The notes under the pieces were generated by a model. It ran no database searches. It saw only the letters and a program-made list of their open reading frames with translations, and was not told the DNA's origin. Positions 4,784 to 11,993 of a stretch of 13,079 bases of DNA are shown here, in pieces. The stretch is from Rickettsiales bacterium (GTDB taxonomy: Bacteria; Pseudomonadota; Alphaproteobacteria; Rickettsiales; UBA8987), in the NCBI GenBank assembly GCA_028282625.1, contig JANQHP010000004.1, positions 1-13,079 of the forward strand, read 5' to 3'. The stretch's first letter is position 1. Each line of letters opens with the position of its first letter. The position numbers and the translations under genes were made by a program.

Positions 4784-5635
4784 ATGTATAAAAACAACAT
4801 TCGTAAATTTCGTACCAAGAAAGAATTAACCCAAAAAATGTTGGCAGAACGTGTGGATACCAGCCAGCAGCAGATTCAACGCGTTGAATCTGGCGCGCAG
4901 TCCGTACGGTTTGATCTTGCTGGGAAAATTGCTAAAGCTCTTGGAGAGAATATAGATACAATCTTCCCAGCGCTGAAAAAACCTCTCGCTGCGGCAAAAA
5001 AGAGCAAGACTTTAGAACTTGGACCATATTTTTGCGATCCCAATGATAGGGAGTCCTTCGAAAAAGAAGGCTTTGATATGGATGCAAGGCATTGGATATT
5101 TCGTGTGCGTTTGAGAAATGGTCTGGAGAAAGATTTTCATATTAGTGGTCAGGACAAAACAAGATTGAGGAATATGCTAGATGGAAGAAGCTATGACGAA
5201 CCAATTCATTGGGTTTGCTTTAATGCATTGGATAAAAATATCTGTTTAAATATGGAGTATGCCTCCTTCTGCCATTTTCTGTTTGAGCCTGATGTTCCAG
5301 CATCAGCGACAGAAGAAAATTCAGAGGATCTACCCTTAGAGGTGCAGGTCCTATTTGCCAATGATGTAGCCGCCACATCGTTTAGGGTCGAGCCTGATCG
5401 GAAAGACCTTAGTGATGAAACTGTGGCATATTATGAAGACGTGCAGTTGCAAAATATTACAAGCAATGCAGAATTTATTCCTGATGCGGGCGACGCTTGG
5501 TTTAAGTTTGTTGATGAAGATGGGGAAGAAGTGTTTTTGCAGGCAAAAGAAGTGGCCCTTATCACCATACCATTAGAGTCGTGTAATATAGACCTTCTGG
5601 AAACCATGTACGAAGAGGAGGAGGAAGATGTGTAG
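4784..5635 (+). CDS. XRE-family regulator with large acidic C-terminal domain (283 aa)
   Basis: The N-terminal helix-turn-helix (about residues 5-60) is typical Cro/C1: KKELTQKMLAERVDTSQQQI then RVESGAQSVRFDLAGKIAKAL. A Lys/Ala linker (about 66-77) leads to a 200-residue C-terminal region I do not recognise. It has aromatic, beta-like segments (HWIFRVRLRNGLEKDFHI, then HWVCFNALDKNICLNM) and ends in a very acidic tail (EEEEEDV). The start is supported by AAGGG and the strong promoter upstream. It is the first gene inside the tRNA-Leu repeat-bounded segment and convergent with the TIR gene, their stops being 13 bases apart. The C-terminal domain may sense a ligand or partner, and the nested repeats at the promoter suggest self-repression. 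Low GC relative to the right half of the window fits transfer. Confidence 0.85.
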   Translation: MYKNNIRKFRTKKELTQKMLAERVDTSQQQIQRVESGAQSVRFDLAGKIAKALGENIDTIFPALKKPLAAAKKSKTLELGPYFCDPNDRESFEKEGFDMDARHWIFRVRLRNGLEKDFHISGQDKTRLRNMLDGRSYDEPIHWVCFNALDKNICLNMEYASFCHFLFEPDVPASATEENSEDLPLEVQVLFANDVAATSFRVEPDRKDLSDETVAYYEDVQLQNITSNAEFIPDAGDAWFKFVDEDGEEVFLQAKEVALITIPLESCNIDLLETMYEEEEEDV

Positions 5636-5648
5636 GTAAGCTTCTGGC

Positions 5649-6545
5649 TTAAAATAACTTGTCCCCTTTGTACCAGGACATTGCTTTGAGCACATTTCTT
5701 GCCATATCCATACGCTCCTCACTGTTTCGATAGCGATAAGGAGAGTGATAGGGTTTCCCAAGCGGCGAGCCATGTGCTCTCTTAAAATTATCCATGTAGC
5801 GCCATACATATTCCTTGCACTCTTCCACCGTGTTGCCGATGTAGAGCGAAAAGTCTTTTGCACTCAGATAAGCCGGGTTGCCAACATCTTTAGTGCATGC
5901 CTTGTATGCGTAACTACGACCGTCCAAACGCACGGTAATCGATGCTTTTGCCTCCTGTGAAATGAATGCTTCAAGCAAAATGGAAAAAGGTGCTTTGCTG
6001 CTACCGACCCACGTTCCCCAATTATAATCGATCGCAAGATCAATAAGTGAGGTGACAAGCGTTTCGAATTCGCGCTCACGAAACGTTTTCCAATCCACCT
6101 CTTTTTTATGACGCGCAAACCAACGCCAATTTTCCTCAGAGAGTATATCAATGTGTTGCAGGCCCAGTTTTTCTGCTAACGCGCGTAATCCCATCTGATA
6201 ATCTTTTCTGAAATCCGCATATTTTCTATCTTTTAAAAGATAAGGAATATCGCAATCTCTAAATAAGATAGGTAAGATAAGAACTTTTCGTTCCTCTAGT
6301 TGTTTAGCATTTGCTGCACTGAGCTCTGTTTTCACCCATTCCGATTCAAATGCGTCCGGCGACATCACAATCGCGAAAAATTCATTTTCGCGAATCCCTT
6401 CCTCGATTTTCCAAAACAGGGAATCGCCTACTTTGATTTCCCAGCCATCAAACCAAGCACTCACACCCATTCTACGTAAATCGCGTGCCAGTTTTTCAAC
6501 AAATGGCTTATCAACGGAGTTATGAGAAAGGAAGATACTGACCAT
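5649..6545 (-). CDS. TIR-domain protein with unknown C-terminal domain (298 aa)
   Basis: Residues 1-135 form a TIR domain. SIFLSHNSVDKPFVEKLARDL is the first strand and helix, FDGWEIKVGDS (32-42) is the BB-loop region, and SEWVKTEL carries W70 and E74, where E74 is in the position of the catalytic Glu of NAD-cleaving TIRs. Bacterial TIR proteins of this kind often consume NAD or make signal nucleotides in phage defence. The C-terminal 150 residues (WGTWVGSSKAPFSILLEAF..., ending in a basic HSPYRYRNSEERMDMARNVL segment) are not a domain I recognise. The open frame runs to 6713 through the tRNA gene, but the TIR fold begins at the ATG at 6545, only 25 bases past the tRNA 3' end. There is no good ribosome site or own promoter, so transcription through tRNA-Leu is plausible. 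It lies inside the tRNA-repeat-bounded insert. Confidence 0.88.
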   Translation of the reverse strand: MVSIFLSHNSVDKPFVEKLARDLRRMGVSAWFDGWEIKVGDSLFWKIEEGIRENEFFAIVMSPDAFESEWVKTELSAANAKQLEERKVLILPILFRDCDIPYLLKDRKYADFRKDYQMGLRALAEKLGLQHIDILSEENWRWFARHKKEVDWKTFREREFETLVTSLIDLAIDYNWGTWVGSSKAPFSILLEAFISQEAKASITVRLDGRSYAYKACTKDVGNPAYLSAKDFSLYIGNTVEECKEYVWRYMDNFKRAHGSPLGKPYHSPYRYRNSEERMDMARNVLKAMSWYKGDKLF

Positions 6546-6570
6546 GTTGCAATACAACCTGTGTAAAACG

Positions 6571-6627
6571 TGGTGCTCGCGGCCGGAATCGAACCGGCAC
6601 GTCCAAAAAGGACGACGGATTTTAAGT
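6571..6627 (-). repeat. att-like direct repeat, right copy (3' part of tRNA-Leu)
   Basis: This is the intact-side partner of 4482-4537, with 39 identical bases at 6589-6627. The pair bounds 2.1 kb that hold only the XRE (4784) and TIR (5649) genes. That the tRNA keeps an intact 3' end while the degenerate copy lies distal is what recombination at a tRNA 3' end leaves behind. Confidence 0.82.
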
Positions 6628-6658
6628 CCGTTGCGTCTACCAGTTCCGCCACGCGAGC
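6571..6658 (-). tRNA. tRNA-Leu (anticodon UAA), CCA encoded
   Basis: Complete class II tRNA. The acceptor stem GCTCGCG (6652-6658) pairs with CGCGAGC (6575-6581), followed by ACCA (6571-6574). The anticodon stem ACGGA/TCCGT encloses CTTAAAA, giving anticodon TAA. The long variable arm is GTCC-TTTTT-GGAC and the T arm contains GGTTCGATTCC. It is the likely integration target of the segment to its left, which supplies its present 3' portion. Confidence 0.96.
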
Positions 6659-6711
6659 CAGAAGAAGCAAGCCCAAGCATTTTTTTGGTGCCTGCCGGTA
6701 GAAGGAGCGCC

Positions 6712-6739
6712 ATTATAAAGCAGCAGGCGTAGGTGTCTA
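6712..6739 (-). promoter_or_regulatory. Promoter of tRNA-Leu
   Basis: On the minus strand TAGACA (6734-6739), a 16-base spacer and perfect TATAAT (6712-6717) form a strong promoter, with a start near 6705, about 47 bases before the tRNA 5' end. Readthrough past the tRNA would reach the TIR gene. Confidence 0.75.
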
Positions 6740-6820
6740 GCGCCTTGAATCAGAATATTCCGACCAAGCACCACAAAAGACACCTTGAAGATGCATGTCC
6801 CAAGGGCATGCCATAGGCAC

Positions 6821-6863
6821 AAAAAAACACCATCTGCTTGCCGGGAGCAAATGGTGTTTTTTT
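6821..6863. terminator. Strong bidirectional intrinsic terminator
   Basis: CACCATCTGCT pairs with AGCAAATGGTG (one mismatch) around a 7-base loop. It is preceded by seven A and followed by seven T, so it works on either strand. The T tract touches the stop codon of the minus-strand gene at 6862, whose transcript it should end. It also insulates the tRNA region. Confidence 0.88.
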
Positions 6864-7311
6864 ATTCTTCGTCGGCGTCGCCCTCCTCGCTGTTCTCCAT
6901 TTCGCCGAGAAGCAGTTTGGGCATCTTGACGAAGATGTGCAGAGCGTCGTCATCAGACGCTGCCTGGCAGGATGAGTCTGCAATCCTTGAGAACTGGAAG
7001 CTTTTCTTTTTGACTTGTATACGTGTCAGTTGAGAAAAAGCCTCTTCTGGGCTCTGCGATAGAGCCCTACAGACTATGTTATAAAAGCGGTCTGCATCTT
7101 CTCTGGTGGCAAAGCGGAAAATGACGGTCTTGCCGCTCAAGAAACAAAGATGAAGCTCCCAGACTTCTATCTCCCTCTCCTCTTTCACCTCTTTTCGGAG
7201 ACAAATTGCGTACGATGCCTCTAACATCGCATCAGGATTCTCGACTTTACACAGAAACGCCTTCTTCAAGCGGTGGAACGCCCTCGTAAGGACAGGATTG
7301 AACTCGGACAT
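6862..7311 (-). CDS. Hypothetical protein (149 aa)
   Basis: I do not recognise this family. The product begins MSEFNPVLTRAFHRLKKAFL, has an alternating charged and aromatic middle part (REIEVWELHLCFLSGKTVIFRFATREDADRFYNIVC) that reads like a small beta-strand and helix fold, perhaps PH-like, and ends in an acidic tail (ENSEEGDADEE). It contains several cysteines without a metal-binding spacing, no signal peptide and no membrane span. An ATG at 7323 is in frame, but the one at 7311 has GGAGG at ideal distance and is preferred. A single-gene unit is likely, since a strong terminator overlaps its stop and a structured leader (7338-7386) lies upstream. Its composition is intermediate between the AT-rich insert and the GC-rich right half. 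Confidence 0.75.
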   Translation of the reverse strand: MSEFNPVLTRAFHRLKKAFLCKVENPDAMLEASYAICLRKEVKEEREIEVWELHLCFLSGKTVIFRFATREDADRFYNIVCRALSQSPEEAFSQLTRIQVKKKSFQFSRIADSSCQAASDDDALHIFVKMPKLLLGEMENSEEGDADEE

Positions 7312-7337
7312 GAAATCCTCCATGTTCCAAAAATTTC

Positions 7338-7386
7338 AGACGTGAACGGTTTGGATGGCGTATGGGTACGCCGTCAGGTTACGTCT
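7338..7386. other. Nested inverted repeats in the leader of the 6862-7311 gene
   Basis: An outer stem AGACGT(g)AAC / GTTACGTCT encloses a perfect inner hairpin GGCGTA-TGGG-TACGCC (7356-7371 region). The structure ends 27 bases before the gene's ATG on the minus strand. It could be a structured leader or a protein-binding site. The rest of the divergent gap (7387-7540) holds a short (AG)n run near 7425-7437 and nothing else recognisable. Confidence 0.45.
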
Positions 7387-7523
7387 TTACTTTCCCGGCA
7401 AAGAAAGACCCTATCAGGATAGCAAAGAGAGAGAGAGATTGCAAGAAAATTAACATAAAATTATTATTGGTGGCCGGTGTTGCTTCCATATGTCTGCCTG
7501 TCTCACTCTCCACCTTCATCTGA

Positions 7524-7560
7524 CTGGAAAACCTTCCGTTTTTATGCTATAGTCACCGCT
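7524..7560 (+). promoter_or_regulatory. Extended -10 promoter for a possibly leaderless mRNA
   Basis: TGC-TATAGT (-10 hexamer at 7548-7553, with upstream TG) lies only 7 bases before the ATG at 7561. Transcription would therefore start at or next to the start codon. No ribosome site precedes that ATG and no good -35 is visible. A leaderless message is the simplest reading. Confidence 0.55.
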
Positions 7561-8298
7561 ATGAAACATAGACCATCTTTGCAACAAAGCGTAGGCCAGC
7601 TTGCGCGCGTAGTGTTGCTGACCTGCGCGCTTCTGCCGCTGGGCGGGTGCCTCTATGCCGCGGCGGCGACCGCGGCAGGCGGCAGTTGGTGGGCCACCAA
7701 GGAATATACCGAAGGCAAGCATCGCGAACGTGAATATTTCAAGAAGCAAGGCCGCGAGCAGGTGGAAGAAGAATTCAAGCAACGCCAGGCCCAGCTTCAA
7801 AAACGCTCGGGCGATGAACAGGCGGAATACGAACTGGTGCGCGCCCTGCTCGGTGGCGGCCTCACCAAAGTCATTGCTGTACAAACGTCCGTTTCCGGCG
7901 GCATTGTCACCTTATATGGCAACGTGCCAAGCCAGGTGGTAGCCGATCGCGCGGTGGAAGTGGCACGCAGTGTGCCAGGGGTAAGCCAGGTCAATTCCAG
8001 GCTGATGGTGGTGCAGATGGATATCGCGCCGCCCGCACCGCAGCGTTTTGTGCCGCGCAACCAGCCGCCACAAGGTTGGCAGCCGCCAGGAAGCGCGCCC
8101 CCACGCGGCAATGTGATCCGCGTGCCTTACGGCCAGCAGCCGCCGCCCGGTGCGGTGCGTGTGCCAGGTCAACCGCCAGGTGGGAATATCCGCCAGCCTA
8201 CGCCAGCGCCTGCCCCTCCCGCAGGTTTTCAAGGCAATCCGCAAGAATTAGAGTGGAGAAATCCGGTCCATCTGCCCCCGGCCAATCGCGGGCAATAG
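7561..8298 (+). CDS. BON-domain lipoprotein (245 aa)
   Basis: Probable envelope lipoprotein. The signal peptide ends in LLPLGGC with C30 as the lipidated residue, followed by an Ala/Gly stretch. A charged helical segment (about 50-85, EYTEGKHREREYFKKQGREQ) precedes a BON domain (about 86-152) with its typical TSVSGGIVTLYGNVPS and ARSVPGVSQVNSRLMV. BON domains bind membranes or phospholipids and occur in periplasmic stress proteins such as OsmY. The last 95 residues are Pro/Gly/Gln-rich with loose repeats (GNVIRVP, GAVRVP, GNIRQP), probably disordered and perhaps cell-wall-spanning. The ATG at 7561 is chosen because it gives a proper lipoprotein signal and sits just after a -10 box. An upstream in-frame start at 7477 would spoil both. 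The gene is GC-rich and core-like, and convergent with the phosphoesterase gene. Confidence 0.85.
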   Translation: MKHRPSLQQSVGQLARVVLLTCALLPLGGCLYAAAATAAGGSWWATKEYTEGKHREREYFKKQGREQVEEEFKQRQAQLQKRSGDEQAEYELVRALLGGGLTKVIAVQTSVSGGIVTLYGNVPSQVVADRAVEVARSVPGVSQVNSRLMVVQMDIAPPAPQRFVPRNQPPQGWQPPGSAPPRGNVIRVPYGQQPPPGAVRVPGQPPGGNIRQPTPAPAPPAGFQGNPQELEWRNPVHLPPANRGQ

Positions 8299-8346
8299 GC
8301 TATCTATAAGCAGTTCCTGTCCTGCCATCCCGGCCTGCAAGCGACT

Positions 8347-9561
8347 CTAGCGCCCCAGACTCATGCCCGTGCTGGCCTCAGAAACGGAAGTAGCTTTCAA
8401 ATTTAACTCCTTTAGCCTTTCCTTTTTTTGCAGCGCCTCTTTCAGATGTGGCGGCTTTAGGGCTGTCACCTCGTTTTGCGGATGAGGCCCCGCTTGAAGC
8501 GTACCACCAAGGGGTTGCCACCTTCCCACTTCTTTGGGTGAACCGGGATTATGTATACGCACGCGCTCTAACCACAGCTCCATCCCTCGCAGCAAACATT
8601 GATGCTCAGCACGCACTTCTTTTTTGCTAAAACCTTGCTTTACCAGTGCTTTTTCTCGATCTTTTAGCAATGCTTTAAAATCTCGTGTGATAATTTGATC
8701 CACAGAAAAAGTGCTATTGACCATAATTTGATGTGTGTGACCAAAAAAGATATCAGTCACAGCCGGTATCGTCACAGCCTCCCCATCATGGCCCTTGATG
8801 TCTTTTGCTTCCAGCAACCCGGGTGCCTGGAGGAGCAAAATACCCAGCAGGCGTGCTACCCATTTTTCCGGCGGCGCCACAAAGTCTGCCACAGGCTGCA
8901 CACCGTCATGCACGCGCGCATTGATATAGCTTTCCAGGCCAGGTGCGCCTTGAAGAAAATATTTTTCTCGGCCCGGCGTACGCGATAACACATGTGCAAA
9001 ACCTTTGGCATCTACCTCTCTAGGAAAGCGTGGTGAAAAGAAATAGCCGTTATGCAACTGATCTCCATGCAAAAACAGGGACGAGCCAATCCGAAGCAAG
9101 GTAGGGTGCACGGTGAGGTTGGGGATTTCTGCTTCGATCTGAACCAATCGCTCGCACCATTTTCTGCGCTCATCATGGTTGCCAAGCATGAGGTGGATTT
9201 GGCAATGTGGCAAGGCTTCACACAGCTCTCCAAGCCATGCTTCCGCATACTCCCTAGCCCTTTTGTTGGGTTTTTTTTGATCAAAGAACCGATGGTACAT
9301 CAGCTCAAAAATATCACCCACAAGCGTAAGGTGGTTCACCTTCTCCGCTGCAGAGGCAAGATCCTCTGCGATATGTTGGTCACTTAGACCTTTACGAAAC
9401 AAATGAAGATTTTTACACCCCACATGAAGATCCGAACCCACAGCAAGCGTGGCGTCTTCCTTTAGCGCAAGGATAGACTTCGCACCATCAAATCCATAGC
9501 CCCCACCGGGAATCTCCAAGCCGGATGTGGGGTCAATGTGCCACTCTTGGTGCAAATTCAT
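8347..9561 (-). CDS. Calcineurin-like metallophosphoesterase (404 aa)
   Basis: All metal-binding motifs of the calcineurin-like superfamily are present in order: SDLHVG (D44, H46), VGDIFE (82-87), LGNHDE (126-131), a GDQLH segment (166-170) and FFGHTH (272-277). The order and the GNHD.R spacing recall UDP-2,3-diacylglucosamine hydrolases of lipid A synthesis (LpxH-type). This protein is longer, however, with an extra middle region (about 180-265) and a Lys-rich tail, so I leave the substrate open. There is no signal peptide, so it should be cytosolic. The ATG at 9561 gives a compact N-terminus; only a weak purine-rich site precedes it. It is flanked by a convergent lipoprotein gene and a divergent TolC-type gene, so it probably stands alone. 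A TACTAA at about 9593-9598 could be its -10, with low confidence. Confidence 0.88.
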   Translation of the reverse strand: MNLHQEWHIDPTSGLEIPGGGYGFDGAKSILALKEDATLAVGSDLHVGCKNLHLFRKGLSDQHIAEDLASAAEKVNHLTLVGDIFELMYHRFFDQKKPNKRAREYAEAWLGELCEALPHCQIHLMLGNHDERRKWCERLVQIEAEIPNLTVHPTLLRIGSSLFLHGDQLHNGYFFSPRFPREVDAKGFAHVLSRTPGREKYFLQGAPGLESYINARVHDGVQPVADFVAPPEKWVARLLGILLLQAPGLLEAKDIKGHDGEAVTIPAVTDIFFGHTHQIMVNSTFSVDQIITRDFKALLKDREKALVKQGFSKKEVRAEHQCLLRGMELWLERVRIHNPGSPKEVGRWQPLGGTLQAGPHPQNEVTALKPPHLKEALQKKERLKELNLKATSVSEASTGMSLGR

Positions 9562-9687
9562 CGCGCGCGCCTGTACAAAATTGAAACAGTTTTAGTATGC
9601 CACAGAAAGGTTAACAAAAGGTATGCAAGACCCTTATTTTCTTACCTGCTTCGGGCGCTATTTTTTTGTACCACATACACCATTCTA

Positions 9688-9717
9688 TTGACGAAAGCGC
9701 ATCTACGTGGCTAGAGT
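9688..9717 (+). promoter_or_regulatory. Promoter of the TolC-family gene
   Basis: TTGACG (9688-9693), an 18-base spacer and TAGAGT (9712-9717) make a reasonable sigma70-type promoter. The expected start (about 9724) coincides with the first in-frame ATG of the gene, so a leaderless start is possible. The rest of the gap from 9562 holds an A/T-rich stretch without a gene. Confidence 0.55.
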
Positions 9718-9762
9718 ATCCTGATGTTGATTTGGTGTTGTCGTTGGTTGCCGTCACTTTTC

Positions 9763-11094
9763 ATGCCTCTCTATCTCCGCCTTTCCTGCCGCGCATTGCT
9801 TGCATATGCCCTGTTTTGCGCCCTGCCCGCTGCCCACGCGCAAGGACTCGAAGAAACCCTGCAAGCCGCCTATGCATTTGACAAGCAGATCCAGACCGCG
9901 GAACTGCAAGTGGCCATCGCCGAAGAAAGCGTGGTCCAAAGCCGCTCTTCTTTAAGGCCGCGGCTCAGCATGAGCGGCTCACTCCGGCGCTCCTGGTTTG
10001 GCTCCGATGCCAATTTCAGCGGCCTGCAATATACCCAAAGCGGCAGCGCTTCCTTAAGCCTGAGCCAATCGCTTTACCAGGGCGGTCGCTTGCGTGTTGG
10101 CATCAGCAATGCCGAAATCAGCGTTGAAAACGCGCGCATCTCGCTGCTCAGGGCCGAGCAAAACACCCTGCAACGGGCAGCACGCAGTTTCATCGATGTG
10201 TTAAATAGCCGCATTGCCTTGCGTTTGCTTGATCGGCAGGAGGCTTTCATCACCGATCTCAAGCAAAAAACCGCCGCAGGAGGCTACCCTGCGATTGCCG
10301 ATACCAGCGTCGTGCTGGCCAAGATCGAATCCGAACTAAGCTCGCTTTCTTCCCAGCGCGTCACGCTGGACCAGGCCACCCGTCGCGCGGAGTCTGAATA
10401 TAAAAACATGACCGGCACCACGCCACCTGCATCCTTCATTCTGAAGCGGCATAACATGATGCAGACGTTACGCGAGGAAGAGCTAATGACCCGCGCCAAA
10501 GCACACAATCCCTCGGTACTAAGCGCCACATTAAGCCATGCGCAAGCCAAAAATAGCGTCATGCTAGCCAAAGCCACACGGCTCCCCACACTCAGCATGA
10601 GCGGCAGCCTTTCCACCTCACGCAGCTATAGCAGCGGTAGCGATAGTCTTTCTGCGGGTGCGGGCGTATCGGTCAGCGTCCCGCTCTACCAGGGCGGGGG
10701 CACCGCCTCCCGCATTCGTGCGGCGCGCTTAAGGGAGCAACTCAGCGAACAACGCTTGCAACAGACGATCGAAAACGTTGAAAACACCGCGCGCAATGCC
10801 TGGATCAATTTGGATGCCGCCGAAAAGCGCGTGCCAGCGCTCAGCAAGCAGCTTCAAACCTTGGTCAAAGAAAAAAATGACATGCAGCAGCGCGAGGGCA
10901 TGACCGAATCCCAATTGCTGGATATGATGGAAACCAACAACCGGGTTTTTTCCACCGCCGTGGAGCTGCTTGCAGCACGCAAAAATGTGTTTAACGCCCG
11001 TTTTGCGGCTCTGGCAACCATCGGCAGCCTCACGCTGGAGTATATGCAGCAACAATCCAACCTGTCTGAGCCTGCCTCAAAAGCCGATTCTTAG
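9763..11094 (+). CDS. TolC-family outer-membrane channel protein (443 aa)
   Basis: Outer-membrane component of type I secretion or efflux, forming a trimeric trans-periplasmic barrel. From the ATG at 9763 the product has a clean signal peptide ending PAAHA before QGLEETLQAAY. Two homologous halves follow, each with the family pattern: a long helix, then a strand-loop region. In the first half this is GSASLSLSQSLYQGGRLRVGISNAE, and in the second GAGVSVSVPLYQGGGTASRIRAA; the paired LYQGG motifs are the hallmark. Length is normal for the family. An earlier in-frame ATG at 9724 coincides with the predicted transcription start, but would place a second hydrophobic patch before the signal peptide. 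A membrane fusion protein gene begins at the right edge of the window, though not adjacent to it. Confidence 0.92.
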   Translation: MPLYLRLSCRALLAYALFCALPAAHAQGLEETLQAAYAFDKQIQTAELQVAIAEESVVQSRSSLRPRLSMSGSLRRSWFGSDANFSGLQYTQSGSASLSLSQSLYQGGRLRVGISNAEISVENARISLLRAEQNTLQRAARSFIDVLNSRIALRLLDRQEAFITDLKQKTAAGGYPAIADTSVVLAKIESELSSLSSQRVTLDQATRRAESEYKNMTGTTPPASFILKRHNMMQTLREEELMTRAKAHNPSVLSATLSHAQAKNSVMLAKATRLPTLSMSGSLSTSRSYSSGSDSLSAGAGVSVSVPLYQGGGTASRIRAARLREQLSEQRLQQTIENVENTARNAWINLDAAEKRVPALSKQLQTLVKEKNDMQQREGMTESQLLDMMETNNRVFSTAVELLAARKNVFNARFAALATIGSLTLEYMQQQSNLSEPASKADS

Positions 11095-11154
11095 ACACCG
11101 TTCGCTCATTATAATGGCACGTCGTAGTCAAAAAACCACGCACTTTAGGCACCA

Positions 11155-11583
11155 TTAAAGCGCTATACCACCGCGCGCCAACGCATCGGCGCGTTCATTT
11201 TCCGGATGCCCGCTATGCCCTTTGACCCAATGCCATGTCACCGTATGGCGCTGTGTTTCTGTATCAAGCGCCTGCCACAAATCCTGATTCTTCACCGGCT
11301 TTTTGTTGCTGGTACGCCATCCGTTTTTCTTCCAGCCCACCATCCATTTTTCAATCCCATCCATCACATAGGTGCTGTCGGTATAAAGTGCCACCGTGCA
11401 GGGTTTTTTCAGCAGGCGCAGCGCTTCAATGGCCGCCTGCAGCTCCATCCGGTTGTTGGTGGTTTCTGCCATACCGCCCGAAATTTCCTTACGATGTGCC
11501 GCGTAAAGCAGCACCGCACCCCAACCACCCGGGCCAGGATTGCCTGAGCAGGCACCGTCGGTATAAATCGTGACTTGCTGCAT
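11155..11583 (-). CDS. rnhA: Ribonuclease HI (142 aa)
   Basis: Degrades the RNA strand of RNA-DNA hybrids, removing primers and R-loops in the cytoplasm. All four catalytic carboxylates are present: D9 in IYTDGACSGNPGPGGWG, E47 in NNRMELQAA, D69 in LYTDSTYV and D133 in NERADALAR, with the supporting H123 in VKGHSGHPENE. The length is nearly that of the E. coli enzyme, and the basic-protrusion segment (KKNGWRTSNKKPVKN) is intact. The ATG at 11583 has no strong ribosome site. It is the last gene of the minus-strand series rpoZ, rpmE, rnhA (gap of 103 bases from rpmE) and convergent with the TolC gene. A TACACT about 50 bases upstream may give it its own promoter. Confidence 0.97.
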   Translation of the reverse strand: MQQVTIYTDGACSGNPGPGGWGAVLLYAAHRKEISGGMAETTNNRMELQAAIEALRLLKKPCTVALYTDSTYVMDGIEKWMVGWKKNGWRTSNKKPVKNQDLWQALDTETQRHTVTWHWVKGHSGHPENERADALARGGIAL

Positions 11584-11686
11584 GGGGAAATACCACGCCT
11601 TCTCATAGATAGTGTAAGCGACCCGCGACCGTGCCTGCTACGCAGCAGCAAACCTCCGTATCAATGCATGGCGTGCGCCAAAGGCC

Positions 11687-11956
11687 TTAATCGCTTTGCT
11701 TCTGGTCTGCTTCGGCCGCGCCGGCACCAGATGCCAGGCCCAAATTGCCATAACGCTTGTTAAACTGGGCCACCTTCTCGGCCTTTTTGTTTACAAAGGC
11801 ACCGCCACCTTTTTTCCAGGCATTATGCGAATGACAATCCACCTCCAATTTGAACACATCCCCTTTTTTGCCCCAGGTCGAGCGTGTTTGAAAGGTCTCA
11901 CCATTGGTCATTTCCACGGTGATGTCATGGTAATCCGGATGAATATCTGTTTTCAT
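11687..11956 (-). CDS. rpmE: 50S ribosomal protein L31 (89 aa)
   Basis: Large-subunit ribosomal protein that helps bridge the subunits. MKTDIHPDYHDITVEMTNGETFQTRSTWG is a typical N-terminus, and KKAEKVAQFNKRYGNL is the usual C-terminal basic segment. The four-Cys zinc-binding pattern is missing (only one Cys, in VDCHSHNAW), so this is the zinc-independent form, with the HNAW segment as in alphaproteobacteria. It has a slightly longer Ala/Gly/Glu tail than average. The ATG at 11956 has GAGG at the proper spacing; the longer open frame starting at 12091 is not used. It lies 37 bases downstream of rpoZ on the same strand, so they are probably co-transcribed. Confidence 0.95.
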   Translation of the reverse strand: MKTDIHPDYHDITVEMTNGETFQTRSTWGKKGDVFKLEVDCHSHNAWKKGGGAFVNKKAEKVAQFNKRYGNLGLASGAGAAEADQKQSD

Positions 11957-11993
11957 GTTTGCCTCGTTTTCTTGCCTTGTTTTTTCGTTTACT

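Noticed and set aside
6461..6822. Several frames across the tRNA-Leu gene, including an N-terminal extension of the TIR protein to 6713.
   Set aside because: They translate the tRNA itself; the TIR domain begins cleanly at the ATG at 6545.
7395..7430. CCTATCAGGATAG as a third lux box.
   Set aside because: Spacing between half-sites is 1-2 bases instead of 4, the flanking ACCT/AGGT ends are missing, and it is in the core region away from the cassette.
7425..7437. Short (AG)n run as a phase-variation tract.
   Set aside because: Only about six units, over 100 bases from either start codon and not in the promoter spacer of the lipoprotein gene.
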